Shown: piece by piece, positions 8,192 to 16,866 of the stretch
Numbering within the stretch: position 1 is the stretch's first letter
How the letters are laid out: each line of letters opens with the position of its first letter
Source: Halomonas faecis
Lineage (GTDB): Bacteria; Pseudomonadota; Gammaproteobacteria; Pseudomonadales; Halomonadaceae
Assembly (NCBI RefSeq): GCF_010993975.1
Contig: NZ_JAACZO010000043.1
Span: forward strand, 1 to 64,000
Length of the DNA: 64,000 bases
Reading direction: 5' to 3'
Translations under genes and position numbers: made by a program
The notes under the pieces: generated by a model
Seen by the model: the letters and a program-made list of their open reading frames with translations, nothing else
The model's database searches: none
What the model was told of the DNA's origin: nothing

Positions 8192-9856
8192 TCACTGCAT
8201 GACTGGGGCCGGTTCGTCTGCCGTGTCTTCGGGTGTCTCCACCACCTGCTCTTGTGGCGTTTCCGGGGGATCGTCCTGGCGCTGAGGGGCGAGGCCTTCC
8301 CAAAGCCGCTCTTGCAGGGCGGTCTCTCCACGCATGCGTGCGTTGAGCGTCTCCAGGCCGTGTTCTTCGACCAGGGTGGGCTCGTTCGACAGAAGCGAAA
8401 CGCCCAGTCCTGCCCGGTGCCAGTCGATGGTGAAGCCCATCGCCTCGAGCACGGTGGGGAAGACATCCATCATGGAAGACGATCGATGACGACGTTCGGC
8501 GGGAACATAAGGGCCCAGCAGCATGAAAGTATTCTCGCGCTCGCTCTCGATCAGCGCTTCCCAGGCCGATACGCGCATGGTGAGATGGTCGCTGGCGATT
8601 ACCACCAAGGTATTGTTGAGTAGCCCTTCCGTATCCAGCCGTTCGATCAGCTTCCGGGCCAGCCAGGTGGAGCATTCGACGGAGTAGAGAATGTCCTGAC
8701 CACCGAATTCACCCTGGCGTTCGCGGCAGCGTTGAGCAGGGTAGCCATTCGGTGCATGGCCGGTGATGCTCAGACTGACGACTCCCCAGGGCTCGTTGGT
8801 TGCATCGAGGCGGCGTATCTCATCCACGGTGAAGTCGTAGAGAGAGTCGTCGTAGAGCCCCCAGTTATTGACGTAGTCAGGATCGTCCAACCGAGGTTGC
8901 AGCGCGTCTCGGCCGAGCACTCGCTCGAAACCGTGGCCTTCGTAGAAGACGCCCTTGCCGGCGAAATCGGTGCTTGCCCCACCGAGGTAGCTCAGGCGAT
9001 AGCCATGAGAGGACAAGACATCACCCAGGCAGTCCACGCCGGGCACCACCTGGTCGAGTGGTTCGAGCTGGCTGTCGTGAAGCAGTCCAGCCGGCATCAG
9101 CGGTGTGCCGCACTGGCTAGCGATCATGCCGGCCATGGTCCAGCCGGTGTTGTCGATCTGCTTGACGCCTTCGAAGACCAGAGCCTCTTCGCCAATGGCC
9201 TCGAGGTCTGCATAGGCGTCGCCGAAGCGTTCACGATCCGAGTAGGTTCGCTCAATGCTCTCCAGGTAGAGCAGCAGTAAGTTGGGAGGAGAAGCCGGTG
9301 CATCGAGGACGACGGGCTCGACGTACTGGCGGTCTACCCAGGCACCATCATCGGTGACGATGGCGGCACCGCGTTGCGATACGCCATAGAGCAATGGGTT
9401 ACTGGCCAGCAGCACCAGGGCCAGGAAGTGCTCGACCCGATGCCACCGCCCATCATGGTGCGTCAGCCAGGTAAAGCTGACCAGCAGAGCGATCATGGAG
9501 AGCGTGTAGCCGATGGCAGCGAGACTCCGGTCGACGCCCCCATGGCCTTGCATGCCGGCTTGAAGGTGAAAGAAGACCGCTCCGAGATCGACCTCGCCGA
9601 AGCTGTCGGCCAGATAGATGTAGAGCCCCCACAGGGCAATGGGAAATAGCGACCAGGGCCAGCTGCGCTGGGTGGGAGGCGCGGCAGCTCCCCAGCGAAA
9701 CTGCCAGCCCAGCCACAGCCAAGCAGCGGCGATGGGAAACATCAGCCATGGGGGCAACAGCGCCATGGAAGCGATGGCGTGGCCAAGCCACAGGCCGATG
9801 ACCAGCAAGGCCCACCAGCGGGTATGAGTACCCATATTTTGTAGACGTGCTAACAT
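8192..9856 (-). CDS. OpgB-like membrane sulfatase-fold phosphotransferase
   Basis: A 554-residue protein with about four N-terminal membrane segments (up to about residue 160) and an extracytoplasmic alkaline-phosphatase/sulfatase domain. LLLYLESIERTYSD and NTGWTMAGMIASQCGTPL closely resemble phosphoglycerol transferase I (OpgB/MdoB), which moves phosphoglycerol from phosphatidylglycerol to periplasmic glucans. IASDHLTM supplies metal ligands. The last 35 residues are rich in Pro, Glu, Thr and Gln and are probably disordered. Its position in an LPS core locus leaves open whether glucan or LPS is the acceptor; a phosphoethanolamine transferase is the main alternative. Confidence 0.75.
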   Translation of the reverse strand: MLARLQNMGTHTRWWALLVIGLWLGHAIASMALLPPWLMFPIAAAWLWLGWQFRWGAAAPPTQRSWPWSLFPIALWGLYIYLADSFGEVDLGAVFFHLQAGMQGHGGVDRSLAAIGYTLSMIALLVSFTWLTHHDGRWHRVEHFLALVLLASNPLLYGVSQRGAAIVTDDGAWVDRQYVEPVVLDAPASPPNLLLLYLESIERTYSDRERFGDAYADLEAIGEEALVFEGVKQIDNTGWTMAGMIASQCGTPLMPAGLLHDSQLEPLDQVVPGVDCLGDVLSSHGYRLSYLGGASTDFAGKGVFYEGHGFERVLGRDALQPRLDDPDYVNNWGLYDDSLYDFTVDEIRRLDATNEPWGVVSLSITGHAPNGYPAQRCRERQGEFGGQDILYSVECSTWLARKLIERLDTEGLLNNTLVVIASDHLTMRVSAWEALIESERENTFMLLGPYVPAERRHRSSSMMDVFPTVLEAMGFTIDWHRAGLGVSLLSNEPTLVEEHGLETLNARMRGETALQERLWEGLAPQRQDDPPETPQEQVVETPEDTADEPAPVMQ

Positions 9857-9936
9857 ATGTGCCTGTGGCTTCTATGTCGTAGTGTTTCGGTTATTGTAGC
9901 CCGCATAGGAGGCCTTGGAACACCGGAGATGTTTAC

Positions 9937-10716
9937 ATGGCTAGCTTTATTGAGAATATAACACCTGTCATCATTGTGAAAAATGGTGAACAGCATATGA
10001 AAAAAACTCTGAAATGTCTCCAAATATTTCGTCGAGTTGTTCTCTTCGATAATGGCTCTACGGATAGAAGCATTGAATTTGCAAAAACTTTCGATAATGT
10101 TGAAGTGAAACAAGGTTTATTCATAGGGTTTGGCCCAACCAAGAACTTGGCTGCGAGCTATGCTAAGACATCTTGGGTCTTATCATTAGACATTGATGAA
10201 CGGCCGGATAGAGTGCTGTTAGAAGAGTTAAAAAATTGGGAGCCAAAATGTAATAGAGAAGTAGGACGGCTACATCGAGAGAATTATTTTTGTGGAAAAA
10301 AGGTCCGCACAAATGGCTGGGGTGGCGATTACCTTGTTCGAGTTTATAATAAAGATTTTTATGCTTTTAACAATAATCGCGTGCATGAAAAAATCGAGTT
10401 TGATGACGAAGCGATTGTGCATGAATTTGGCGGTTTGATCCACCATGATGCGATACAAGATGTTTCACAGCTTTTAGATAAAGCACAGCTTTATTCTGAA
10501 ATATATGCTGATTCGGGAAAGGCTAAACTGTATCCTTTCCCCATTATTATTGTGAAGACAATATTTGCCTTCGTGCGCTCTTATATCATTAAGGTTGGTT
10601 TTCTTTCGGGGTGGAGGGGATTCTCTATTGCATTTGGAGAGAGTGTTGGCGTCTATTTTAAATACACTAAAACTTTCCAAAGATATTGGAGGAAAGGTAA
10701 AAGATATGAAGGTTAG
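9937..10716 (+). CDS. GT2 glycosyltransferase, WaaE/KdtX-like
   Basis: A GT2 family transferase of 259 residues resembling the WaaE/KdtX group, which adds glucose to heptose I of the LPS core. It shows VIIVKNGEQ, DNGSTD (38-43), GFGPTKN (64-70) and the metal-binding LDIDE (84-88), plus a hydrophobic C-terminal stretch near 205-235. The DNA is markedly AT-rich compared with flanking genes, with many ATA, AAA and TTT codons, suggesting horizontal transfer. It overlaps the next gene by 11 bp and forms an operon with it. Confidence 0.82.
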   Translation: MASFIENITPVIIVKNGEQHMKKTLKCLQIFRRVVLFDNGSTDRSIEFAKTFDNVEVKQGLFIGFGPTKNLAASYAKTSWVLSLDIDERPDRVLLEELKNWEPKCNREVGRLHRENYFCGKKVRTNGWGGDYLVRVYNKDFYAFNNNRVHEKIEFDDEAIVHEFGGLIHHDAIQDVSQLLDKAQLYSEIYADSGKAKLYPFPIIIVKTIFAFVRSYIIKVGFLSGWRGFSIAFGESVGVYFKYTKTFQRYWRKGKRYEG

Positions 10717-11521
10717 TTTGGTGATTACTACTTACAACTGGCCAGAAGCTTTGAAAGCCTCGCTGCATACGGCTTTTCGGCAATCTTATGATAGCTATGA
10801 AGTTATTGTCGCCGATGACGGATCAAGTGATGCAACACGCGATGTGGTATTGAAAATAAAAGAAAAAGCAGTATCTAACCTTCACCATGTTTGGCATGAG
10901 GATCGTGGCTTTCGCGCGGCTGCTATAAGGAATCGAGCTATAGCAGCCGCGACAGGTGATTATGTGATTTTTATAGACGGAGATTGTTTGCTTCCGCCAA
11001 CCTTCATTGCTGACCATATATCCTTAGCACAAGAAGGCTGTTTTGTTGCTGGGTCACGTGTAAAGATCAGGTCCGAGGCTACAAGGGATCTTCTAAATGA
11101 TCCTGAAAATATAATACCCCTAACCCGTAGAGCGTTGCTCAGTTTCTGTTTTTCTCGTAAAATTAAACGTCCTCATCCTTTGCTAAAGTTACCCTTGGGG
11201 CCTTTGAGGCATTCGCGTGCGCAGCGATGGAAAGGCGCGGTAACGTGTAACATGGCTGTATGGAGAAAGGATCTTATTGAGGTTAATGGGTTTGATAATG
11301 CCTTCGTAGGATGGGGGCTAGAAGATAGTGACCTTGTTGCACGCTTGCTAAATCTTGGGGTTACGAGGAAAGAAGGGAAGTTGTATTCTTTCGTGGCTCA
11401 CCTCCATCATGAAGAGCGTGCGCGTGATTCTGAAAGTGTTAACCGAGAGCGGTTTGAGAAATCTTTGCTAAGTACTAAGGTTTGCGCAGGATCTGGTTTG
11501 AATGAAGTAAGTCAAGTTTAG
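10706..11521 (+). CDS. GT2 glycosyltransferase with galactosyltransferase-like C-terminal motif
   Basis: A 271-residue GT2 enzyme. DDGSSD (37-42) and DGD (91-93) bind the sugar nucleotide and metal. EDRGFRAAAIRN (65-76) and GFDNAFVGWGLEDSDL (195-210) are shared with the Glyco_transf_7C group. I chose the ATG at 10706, preceded by GGAGGAAAGG and overlapping the previous gene by 11 bp; an open extension upstream has no family similarity. The DNA is AT-rich like its neighbour. It probably adds a hexose or hexosamine to outer core or surface polysaccharide; donor and acceptor are unknown. Confidence 0.82.
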   Translation: MKVSLVITTYNWPEALKASLHTAFRQSYDSYEVIVADDGSSDATRDVVLKIKEKAVSNLHHVWHEDRGFRAAAIRNRAIAAATGDYVIFIDGDCLLPPTFIADHISLAQEGCFVAGSRVKIRSEATRDLLNDPENIIPLTRRALLSFCFSRKIKRPHPLLKLPLGPLRHSRAQRWKGAVTCNMAVWRKDLIEVNGFDNAFVGWGLEDSDLVARLLNLGVTRKEGKLYSFVAHLHHEERARDSESVNRERFEKSLLSTKVCAGSGLNEVSQV

Positions 11522-11645
11522 CTTAATTTTAGTTCTGTTTTTTAGGTTTCTTTCGGTGAAGTAATGAAGGTGAATAGTTAGCGTTTGGCAGTTATTGTAT
11601 TAGTGGTTTTTAATATCATGGTGTCAAATTTATAACTGGTAGGGA

Positions 11646-11675
11646 TTGTAAGTTAAAGCGGTGCCTATGTATAAT
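11646..11675 (+). promoter_or_regulatory. Sigma70-type promoter in the AT-rich island
   Basis: TTGTAA at 11646 and TATAAT at 11670 are 18 bp apart, 40 bp upstream of the unknown gene at 11716. The rest of the 194-bp gap (11522-11715) is AT-rich with no gene that I can see. Confidence 0.6.
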
Positions 11676-11715
11676 GTATTTACATATTTAATCATTTTTA
11701 AAGAGTGTTGATGCA

Positions 11716-12543
11716 ATGAAATGCCCATTGACACCTGCTGGTAAAAAAGTAAACCCGGAGCTTTATCATCCAAGCTTGCGATGTGCCATGCTTCGGTCTC
11801 GTTATTCTCATAAGGTACGTGAAGCTATCGTATCGATGCTTGTTAATTCTCTTGAGAATATGCTTTTCCTTAACTGGGTGAGAGATGGTAGGTTTGCAAG
11901 TTATATAGAAAAATCAGGGCTTCCGCGACGTAGTGTGGAGCTATATTGTGGAGAATCATTGGTTATTGTGGTTGATCCTAAAGAAATAACGCATCACGCC
12001 TCAATGGTTGATTCTTTTGAATCTAAGTCTCAAGGGAAAAGGGCGAGGAGTCAGTTTATTTGGGCAGGAGATTGGGATTTGAAGACCATTGATTTTAGAT
12101 CGGTCAATCGCTACCCATTCATTGAAGACATCTGGGGTCACCGAGATGATCTTTCTAAAAGCATTGCCTATGGCGATCTCTCGAAAAAGTTGCAGTCTGG
12201 GAAGCCGTTACGCTCCTACCAAAAGGGGGTTTTTCTTGATGCGCCTGAGAAAATAATGACGTATCTTGGTCGATATGTCGGTTATATGAAAAATATGCAG
12301 GAAAATAGCTTTGATGGCTCGCTTGGAAAAGATGCGCTTGCTGTTGCGGTTGGGCGTGATGGTCAGCTTCTGAAGCTCAACCGTGGCCTGCACCGCTTGG
12401 CAATGGCAAAGGTTCTGGGGTTGGAGAGCATCGTCGTAAGAATTAAGGCGGTACATTATGGATGGTGGAGTGAAGTTACGGAAGATGTGGTTGGCAATGG
12501 AGAAAAGCTTGACTCGATGTTAGTCGGTCTCGATCGTCAATGA
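11716..12543 (+). CDS. Protein of unknown function with a ParB/Srx-like C-terminal motif
   Basis: A 275-residue protein I do not recognise. No signal peptide or membrane segment is evident. Residues 212-250 read VGRDGQLLKLNRGLHRLAMA and then KVLGLESIVVRI, the G-x-HRL-A-x-A-x-x-LGL pattern found in ParB/sulfiredoxin-like nucleotide-binding folds, where the HR pair contacts phosphates. The first 200 residues match nothing I know. It is the third AT-rich gene of the island, has its own promoter and lies among LPS glycosyltransferases, so a role in surface polysaccharide synthesis or modification is plausible but unproven. Confidence 0.7.
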   Translation: MKCPLTPAGKKVNPELYHPSLRCAMLRSRYSHKVREAIVSMLVNSLENMLFLNWVRDGRFASYIEKSGLPRRSVELYCGESLVIVVDPKEITHHASMVDSFESKSQGKRARSQFIWAGDWDLKTIDFRSVNRYPFIEDIWGHRDDLSKSIAYGDLSKKLQSGKPLRSYQKGVFLDAPEKIMTYLGRYVGYMKNMQENSFDGSLGKDALAVAVGRDGQLLKLNRGLHRLAMAKVLGLESIVVRIKAVHYGWWSEVTEDVVGNGEKLDSMLVGLDRQ

Positions 12544-12683
12544 CTTCATGTCGAAGTTTTCGGGAGTCTGGGGCGCTTGGAGATGTTTCTGCTGTTGCGA
12601 AAAGTGATAATGGGTAACGACACTGTCAACCACCAGTCCGTTGGCAAGCGTTCGGTTTGCCATGTTGAAAGTGGGGGAATCCA

Positions 12684-13673
12684 GTGAGCGCTTTGACCCA
12701 ACGGGCGCACAAGAACCTTCACAAGCTGGGATTCTATACCCGGCATTTTTTGAGTCTTGCAATACCTGCTACTTGGCAACGGCGCTGGTTTGAGCGAGCG
12801 TTGGCCGACCTAGAGCGACTCCCTGTCGAAGAGGTCAGTGCCATATGCAGGCGTGTCCAATATTACAATCGGTTGAGCGAACCGTTTGACCCGTCCGAAC
12901 AATCCCGGCGCATCGATGCTTTTCAGCGTGAGAAGAGTTGGTCATACTACCTGGACTTGTTGACGCTATTGAGAGCCTTCCCCGGTGAATATCGCTTTGA
13001 TCATCTATTCGGCGATGTCAAGTGGGTTCCAGAAAGACCCGCCTTAGTCAAGAGTCGCCCGATTGTGTCAGACAATGCCAATGCCGTACTGTTGAAGCTG
13101 AATCGAGTTCGGCACTACTATTTTGTCGATGACAAGGTACCTTTCGAAGCGAAGCATGATCAGCTCGTCTGGCGAGGGGCGTGCCACCAGCCGCATCGTC
13201 AGTATTTTATCCAGGCGTTTCATGATCATCCACTCTGCAACGTTGGCGACGTGCATCGAAAGGCTCAGGGCATGCCTTGGCATCGCGCTTTCATGTCGGT
13301 TCCCGAGCAGCTGAACTACAAATTCATACTGAGCATCGAAGGCAACGATGTGGCTACGAACCTGAAGTGGGCCATGGCTTCGAATTCGCTGTGTTTCATG
13401 ACGCGGCCAAAATTCGAAACCTGGTTCATGGAAGGCACTTTGATACCAGCATACCACTACGTAGAGTTGAAGGACGATTATTCTGATCTGGAAGAAAAAA
13501 TCCACTACTACACTCACCATCCAGATGAGGCAAAAGCCATCGTTCGCAATGCCAATCGCTACGTGGCTCAGTTCCGTAATGAGTCCCGTGAACGCCTCAT
13601 CGGGATGTTGGTTCTGCAAAAATATTTCGAAAGATCGGGGCAGTTATCGCTGCCTCAACGTGCATACCCCTGA
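12684..13673 (+). CDS. GT90 (CAP10-like) LPS core glycosyltransferase
   Basis: A 329-residue member of the glycosyltransferase 90/CAP10 family, which includes LpsA-type glucosyl- and galactosyltransferases of bacterial LPS core. VWRGACHQPHR (162-172) and KFILSIEGNDVATNLKW (213-229) are the signature blocks. A basic N terminus suggests a peripheral membrane location. The start is GTG at 12684 behind a GGGGGAA ribosome site; no in-frame ATG is better. Base composition is intermediate between the AT-rich island and the GC-rich core. It converges with kdkA, with a 19-bp tail overlap. Sugar specificity is unknown. Confidence 0.85.
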   Translation: MSALTQRAHKNLHKLGFYTRHFLSLAIPATWQRRWFERALADLERLPVEEVSAICRRVQYYNRLSEPFDPSEQSRRIDAFQREKSWSYYLDLLTLLRAFPGEYRFDHLFGDVKWVPERPALVKSRPIVSDNANAVLLKLNRVRHYYFVDDKVPFEAKHDQLVWRGACHQPHRQYFIQAFHDHPLCNVGDVHRKAQGMPWHRAFMSVPEQLNYKFILSIEGNDVATNLKWAMASNSLCFMTRPKFETWFMEGTLIPAYHYVELKDDYSDLEEKIHYYTHHPDEAKAIVRNANRYVAQFRNESRERLIGMLVLQKYFERSGQLSLPQRAYP

Positions 13674-14359
13674 TCAATCGCATGCATCGCGTGCGTATTT
13701 CTAAACTTCACCAGAGATCGGTGGAGTCGCTCCAGGTTGGCTTGCTGCCAACTTCCAGGCGGTTGCAGCCGACACCGATCCAGGTCGATCATCCAGACCT
13801 TGTTCTCCTGATCCACCAGCAGGTTGCGGGCATTGAGGTCGACGTGATCCAGCCCGGCGTCGTGGAAGCGGCGGATGGTGGCGCCAACGCGTTGCAGCAG
13901 GTCGTCGTCGGCTTCATCGGCGATCAGCAGGTCGGCAAGGGTGCGGGCGCCCGGAATGCGTACGGTGATCAGGGCCGCCTCGTAGGTCAGTCCGTAACGG
14001 GTAACGCCGGCGGCCACCGGGCGTGGCACGGGAAGGCCTTGCGCATACAGGTCGGCGGTGAGCCGGAATTCGCGAAAGGCACGGGTGCGTTCCAGGCCGG
14101 CCCATACGTAGCGGCGCTCGCTCAACCGCGCGATCATGCCGCCGCGGCGGTAGGGGCGTAGCACCCACTGCTCCTCGCCGGCATCGAGGAACAGGCTGGC
14201 ACCACGGCCGGGCGCTTCGCCCACGACGAGCCCGTGCTGGCGCCAGGCATCGGGATCGAGAAGAGCCGGACCAAGTTGTGGCGCCGAGTCGGCGTCACAT
14301 ACACTGTCGGCATCATATAGAATGACGCTCTTTCTCGTCCGATACGTTGCCAAGCGCAT
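13655..14359 (-). CDS. kdkA: 3-deoxy-D-manno-octulosonic acid kinase
   Basis: KdkA phosphorylates the Kdo attached to lipid A, as known in Haemophilus. The 234-residue protein has a small protein-kinase-like fold: APGRGASLFL as the nucleotide loop, the conserved LRPYRRGGMIARL block, the catalytic loop HVDLNARN and metal motif IDLDRC. The ATG at 14359 has AGAGGA 6-7 bp upstream on the minus strand. The N-terminal VILYDAD block is close behind it, so no shorter start works. The start codon shares its CATG with the oppositely oriented heptosyltransferase gene. Confidence 0.88.
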   Translation of the reverse strand: MRLATYRTRKSVILYDADSVCDADSAPQLGPALLDPDAWRQHGLVVGEAPGRGASLFLDAGEEQWVLRPYRRGGMIARLSERRYVWAGLERTRAFREFRLTADLYAQGLPVPRPVAAGVTRYGLTYEAALITVRIPGARTLADLLIADEADDDLLQRVGATIRRFHDAGLDHVDLNARNLLVDQENKVWMIDLDRCRLQPPGSWQQANLERLHRSLVKFRNTHAMHAIDQGYAR

Positions 14360-15446
14360 GAAGCATCCTCTGCCTGCCGAACCTCGCCATATCGGCGTCC
14401 TCCGCCTCTCCGCCCTGGGCGATGTCTGCAATCTGGTTCCTACCGTGAGGGCGCTGCAGCGCCAGTGGCCCGAGGCGCGGATCACCTGGATCATCGGCAA
14501 GACGGAATACAGTCTACTGACGGGGCTTTCCGGGGTCGAGTTCGTCGTCTACGACAAGGCGGCGGGCCTGGCCGGCATGCGCGAGCTGTGGCGGGAGCTT
14601 GCCGAGACACGCTTCGATGTGCTGCTGCACATGCAGCAGGCACTGCGCGCCAGCGTGCTTTCCCTGGGGCTCAAGGCCGACGTGCGCGTCGGCTACGACA
14701 AGGCGCGGGCCAAGGATGCCCAGCACTGGTTCACCCAGCGCCACATCGCGCCTCATCCGCGGGCCCACGTGCTGGAGTCCTTCCTCGACTTCGCCCAGCT
14801 GCTCGGCGTGGAGGATCTGTCGCTCGATTGGAATCTGCCGGTGCCGGAGAGCGCCGTCGCCGAGGCAGCCACGCTCAGTGGCCAGGCACCCTACCTGCTG
14901 CTCAGTCCCTGTGCCAATCCGCGGCTGCGCAACTTTCGCAACTGGTCGGCCGAGGGCTATGCCGCGGTGATCGAACACGCCTGGGTTCAGCACGGCCTCA
15001 AGGCGCTGCTCACCGGCGGCGGTAGTACGGCGGAGCGTGAAATGGGCGAGCGGATTCGCCGCTTGTGCCGTCCTGAAGCGGTGGTCGACGCCATCGGTCG
15101 TTCTTCGCTCAAGGGACTGCTGGCGTTGATTCAGGGGGCGCGTGCCGTGGTGGCGCCCGACTCGGGGCCGGTGCACATGGCCAACGCCCTGGGCACTCCG
15201 GTGGTCGGCCTCTATGCCACCACCAATCCGGATCGTGCCGCACCCTACCAATGGCGTGACTACGTGGTCGATCGCTATCCCGATGCCGTGCGGACCTATC
15301 TGCACAAGGAGCCGGAAGCGATCCCCTGGGGACAGCGCGTTCGCCATCCCGATGCCATGTCGCTGATTCACGCCGAGGACGTGATCGCCCAGCTGGATCG
15401 CCTGCTGGCGGCACGCAACGTAACGGAGACTCCCAATGAAGCTTGA
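14358..15446 (+). CDS. opsX: Heptosyltransferase I, OpsX type (GT9)
   Basis: This GT9 enzyme adds the first heptose to Kdo. It resembles Haemophilus OpsX, which uses phosphorylated Kdo, more than E. coli Waa[54 protein letters not shown] and [21 protein letters not shown]. From ATG 14358 it has 362 residues; an upstream ATG at 14322 would give 374. Either way it abuts or overlaps divergent kdkA, and neither start has a strong ribosome site. It overlaps hldE by 11 bp and heads an opsX-hldE-waaA operon. Confidence 0.85.
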   Translation: MKHPLPAEPRHIGVLRLSALGDVCNLVPTVRALQRQWPEARITWIIGKTEYSLLTGLSGVEFVVYDKAAGLAGMRELWRELAETRFDVLLHMQQALRASVLSLGLKADVRVGYDKARAKDAQHWFTQRHIAPHPRAHVLESFLDFAQLLGVEDLSLDWNLPVPESAVAEAATLSGQAPYLLLSPCANPRLRNFRNWSAEGYAAVIEHAWVQHGLKALLTGGGSTAEREMGERIRRLCRPEAVVDAIGRSSLKGLLALIQGARAVVAPDSGPVHMANALGTPVVGLYATTNPDRAAPYQWRDYVVDRYPDAVRTYLHKEPEAIPWGQRVRHPDAMSLIHAEDVIAQLDRLLAARNVTETPNEA

Positions 15447-16866
15447 CCTGACCGCGCTGGAGCAGGCCCGCGTTCTGGTGGTGGGCGACGTCATGCTCGA
15501 TCGCTACTGGTATGGCGGCACTTCGCGCATCTCGCCAGAGGCACCGGTGCCGGTGGTGCGCGTGGAAGACACCGAGGATCGCCCCGGTGGTGCCGCCAAC
15601 GTGGCACTCAATATCACGGCTCTGGGCGGCCAGGCATCGCTAGCCGGCCTGGTGGGTGACGATGCGCATGCCGACGAGCTGGCGCGGCGTTTGGAAACCA
15701 GCGAAGTGAACGCTTACTTATCACGTCGCCCCGGCATGCCGACGATCACCAAGCTTCGGGTGATGAGTCGCAACCAGCAGTTGATCCGTCTGGACTTCGA
15801 GGAGGGCCTCGGGGTGGCGGATACCGGTGAGTTGATGGAACGAGTCGCCGAGGCCTTGCCCGCCGCCGATCTGGTGATTCTCTCCGACTACGGCAAGGGC
15901 ACCCTGAACCGGATCGAGACGCTGATTGAGATGGTGCGTGCGGCCGGCAAGCGAGTGCTGATCGACCCCAAGGGCAGCGATTTCACCAAGTATCGCGGTG
16001 CCAGTGTCATCACCCCCAACCTCACCGAGTTCGAGGCAGTGGTCGGCCCTTGCCACAGCGACAGCGACCTGGCCACCAAGGGCGAGGCGCTGCGCGTCGA
16101 ACTCGAGCTAGAGGCGCTGCTGATCACCCGCAGTGAAAAGGGCATGACGCTGATTCGCGAGGGGCACGAGCCTCTGCACTTGCCGACCCGCGCCCGCGAG
16201 GTGTTCGACGTCACCGGCGCCGGGGACACCGTGATCGGGGTGCTGGGCCTGGCGCTCGCCGCGGGCCATGCCTTCCCCGAGGCGATGATGCTGTCCAACC
16301 TCGCCGCTGGCCTGGTGGTGGCCAAACCCGGGACCGCCACGCTCTCCATTGCCGAGCTCTACACCGCCCTGCAAGGCGACAAGCTGGCCGAGTTCGGCGT
16401 CATCGCCGAGGCGCCGCTGGTCGAGGCGGTTCGCGCCGCCCAGGCCCGCGGTGAGCGGGTGGTGATGACCAACGGCTGCTTCGACATCCTCCACGCCGGC
16501 CACGTCGCCTACCTGGAACACGCCCGCGAGCTTGGCGACCGGCTGATCGTGGCCGTCAATGACGATGCCTCCGTGGCGCGTCTCAAGGGCCTCAAGCGGC
16601 CCATCAACACTCTGGCGCGGCGCATGCAGGTGCTGGCCGGTCTGGGGGCGGTCGACTGGGTGGTGCCTTTCGGCGAAGACACGCCGCAGCGACTGATCGA
16701 GGCAGTACTGCCCGACGTGCTGGTCAAAGGGGGCGACTACCGCCCCGAGCAGATCGCCGGTGGCGAGGCCGTGCGTGCGGCGGGTGGCGAAGTGCGGGTG
16801 CTCGACTTCGAGGATGGCGTTTCCACCACGGCCATGATTGCCACCATTCTCGATCGCGAGCAATGA
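15436..16866 (+). CDS. hldE: Bifunctional heptose 7-phosphate kinase / heptose 1-phosphate adenylyltransferase
   Basis: HldE (RfaE) catalyses two steps of ADP-heptose synthesis. The ribokinase-like N-terminal domain (about 1-320) has [15 protein letters not shown] and the ATP/catalytic motif [13 protein letters not shown]. The C-terminal cytidylyltransferase-like domain (about 345-476) starts with [17 protein letters not shown], which contains the HxGH site. The 476 residues match E. coli HldE. GGAG precedes the ATG. It overlaps opsX by 11 bp and waaA by 4 bp (ATGA), so the three are one operon. Confidence 0.96.
   Translation: MKLDLTALEQARVLVVGDVMLDRYWYGGTSRISPEAPVPVVRVEDTEDRPGGAANVALNITALGGQASLAGLVGDDAHADELARRLETSEVNAYLSRRPGMPTITKLRVMSRNQQLIRLDFEEGLGVADTGELMERVAEALPAADLVILSDYGKGTLNRIETLIEMVRAAGKRVLIDPKGSDFTKYRGASVITPNLTEFEAVVGPCHSDSDLATKGEALRVELELEALLITRSEKGMTLIREGHEPLHLPTRAREVFDVTGAGDTVIGVLGLALAAGHAFPEAMMLSNLAAGLVVAKPGTATLSIAELYTALQGDKLAEFGVIAEAPLVEAVRAAQARGERVVMTNGCFDILHAGHVAYLEHARELGDRLIVAVNDDASVARLKGLKRPINTLARRMQVLAGLGAVDWVVPFGEDTPQRLIEAVLPDVLVKGGDYRPEQIAGGEAVRAAGGEVRVLDFEDGVSTTAMIATILDREQ

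Noticed and set aside
12520-12663. Minus-strand frame of 47 codons between the unknown AT-rich gene and the GT90 gene
   Set aside because: It overlaps the end of the unknown gene, has no convincing ribosome site and its sequence is not recognisable; it could be a gene remnant, but the evidence is too thin.
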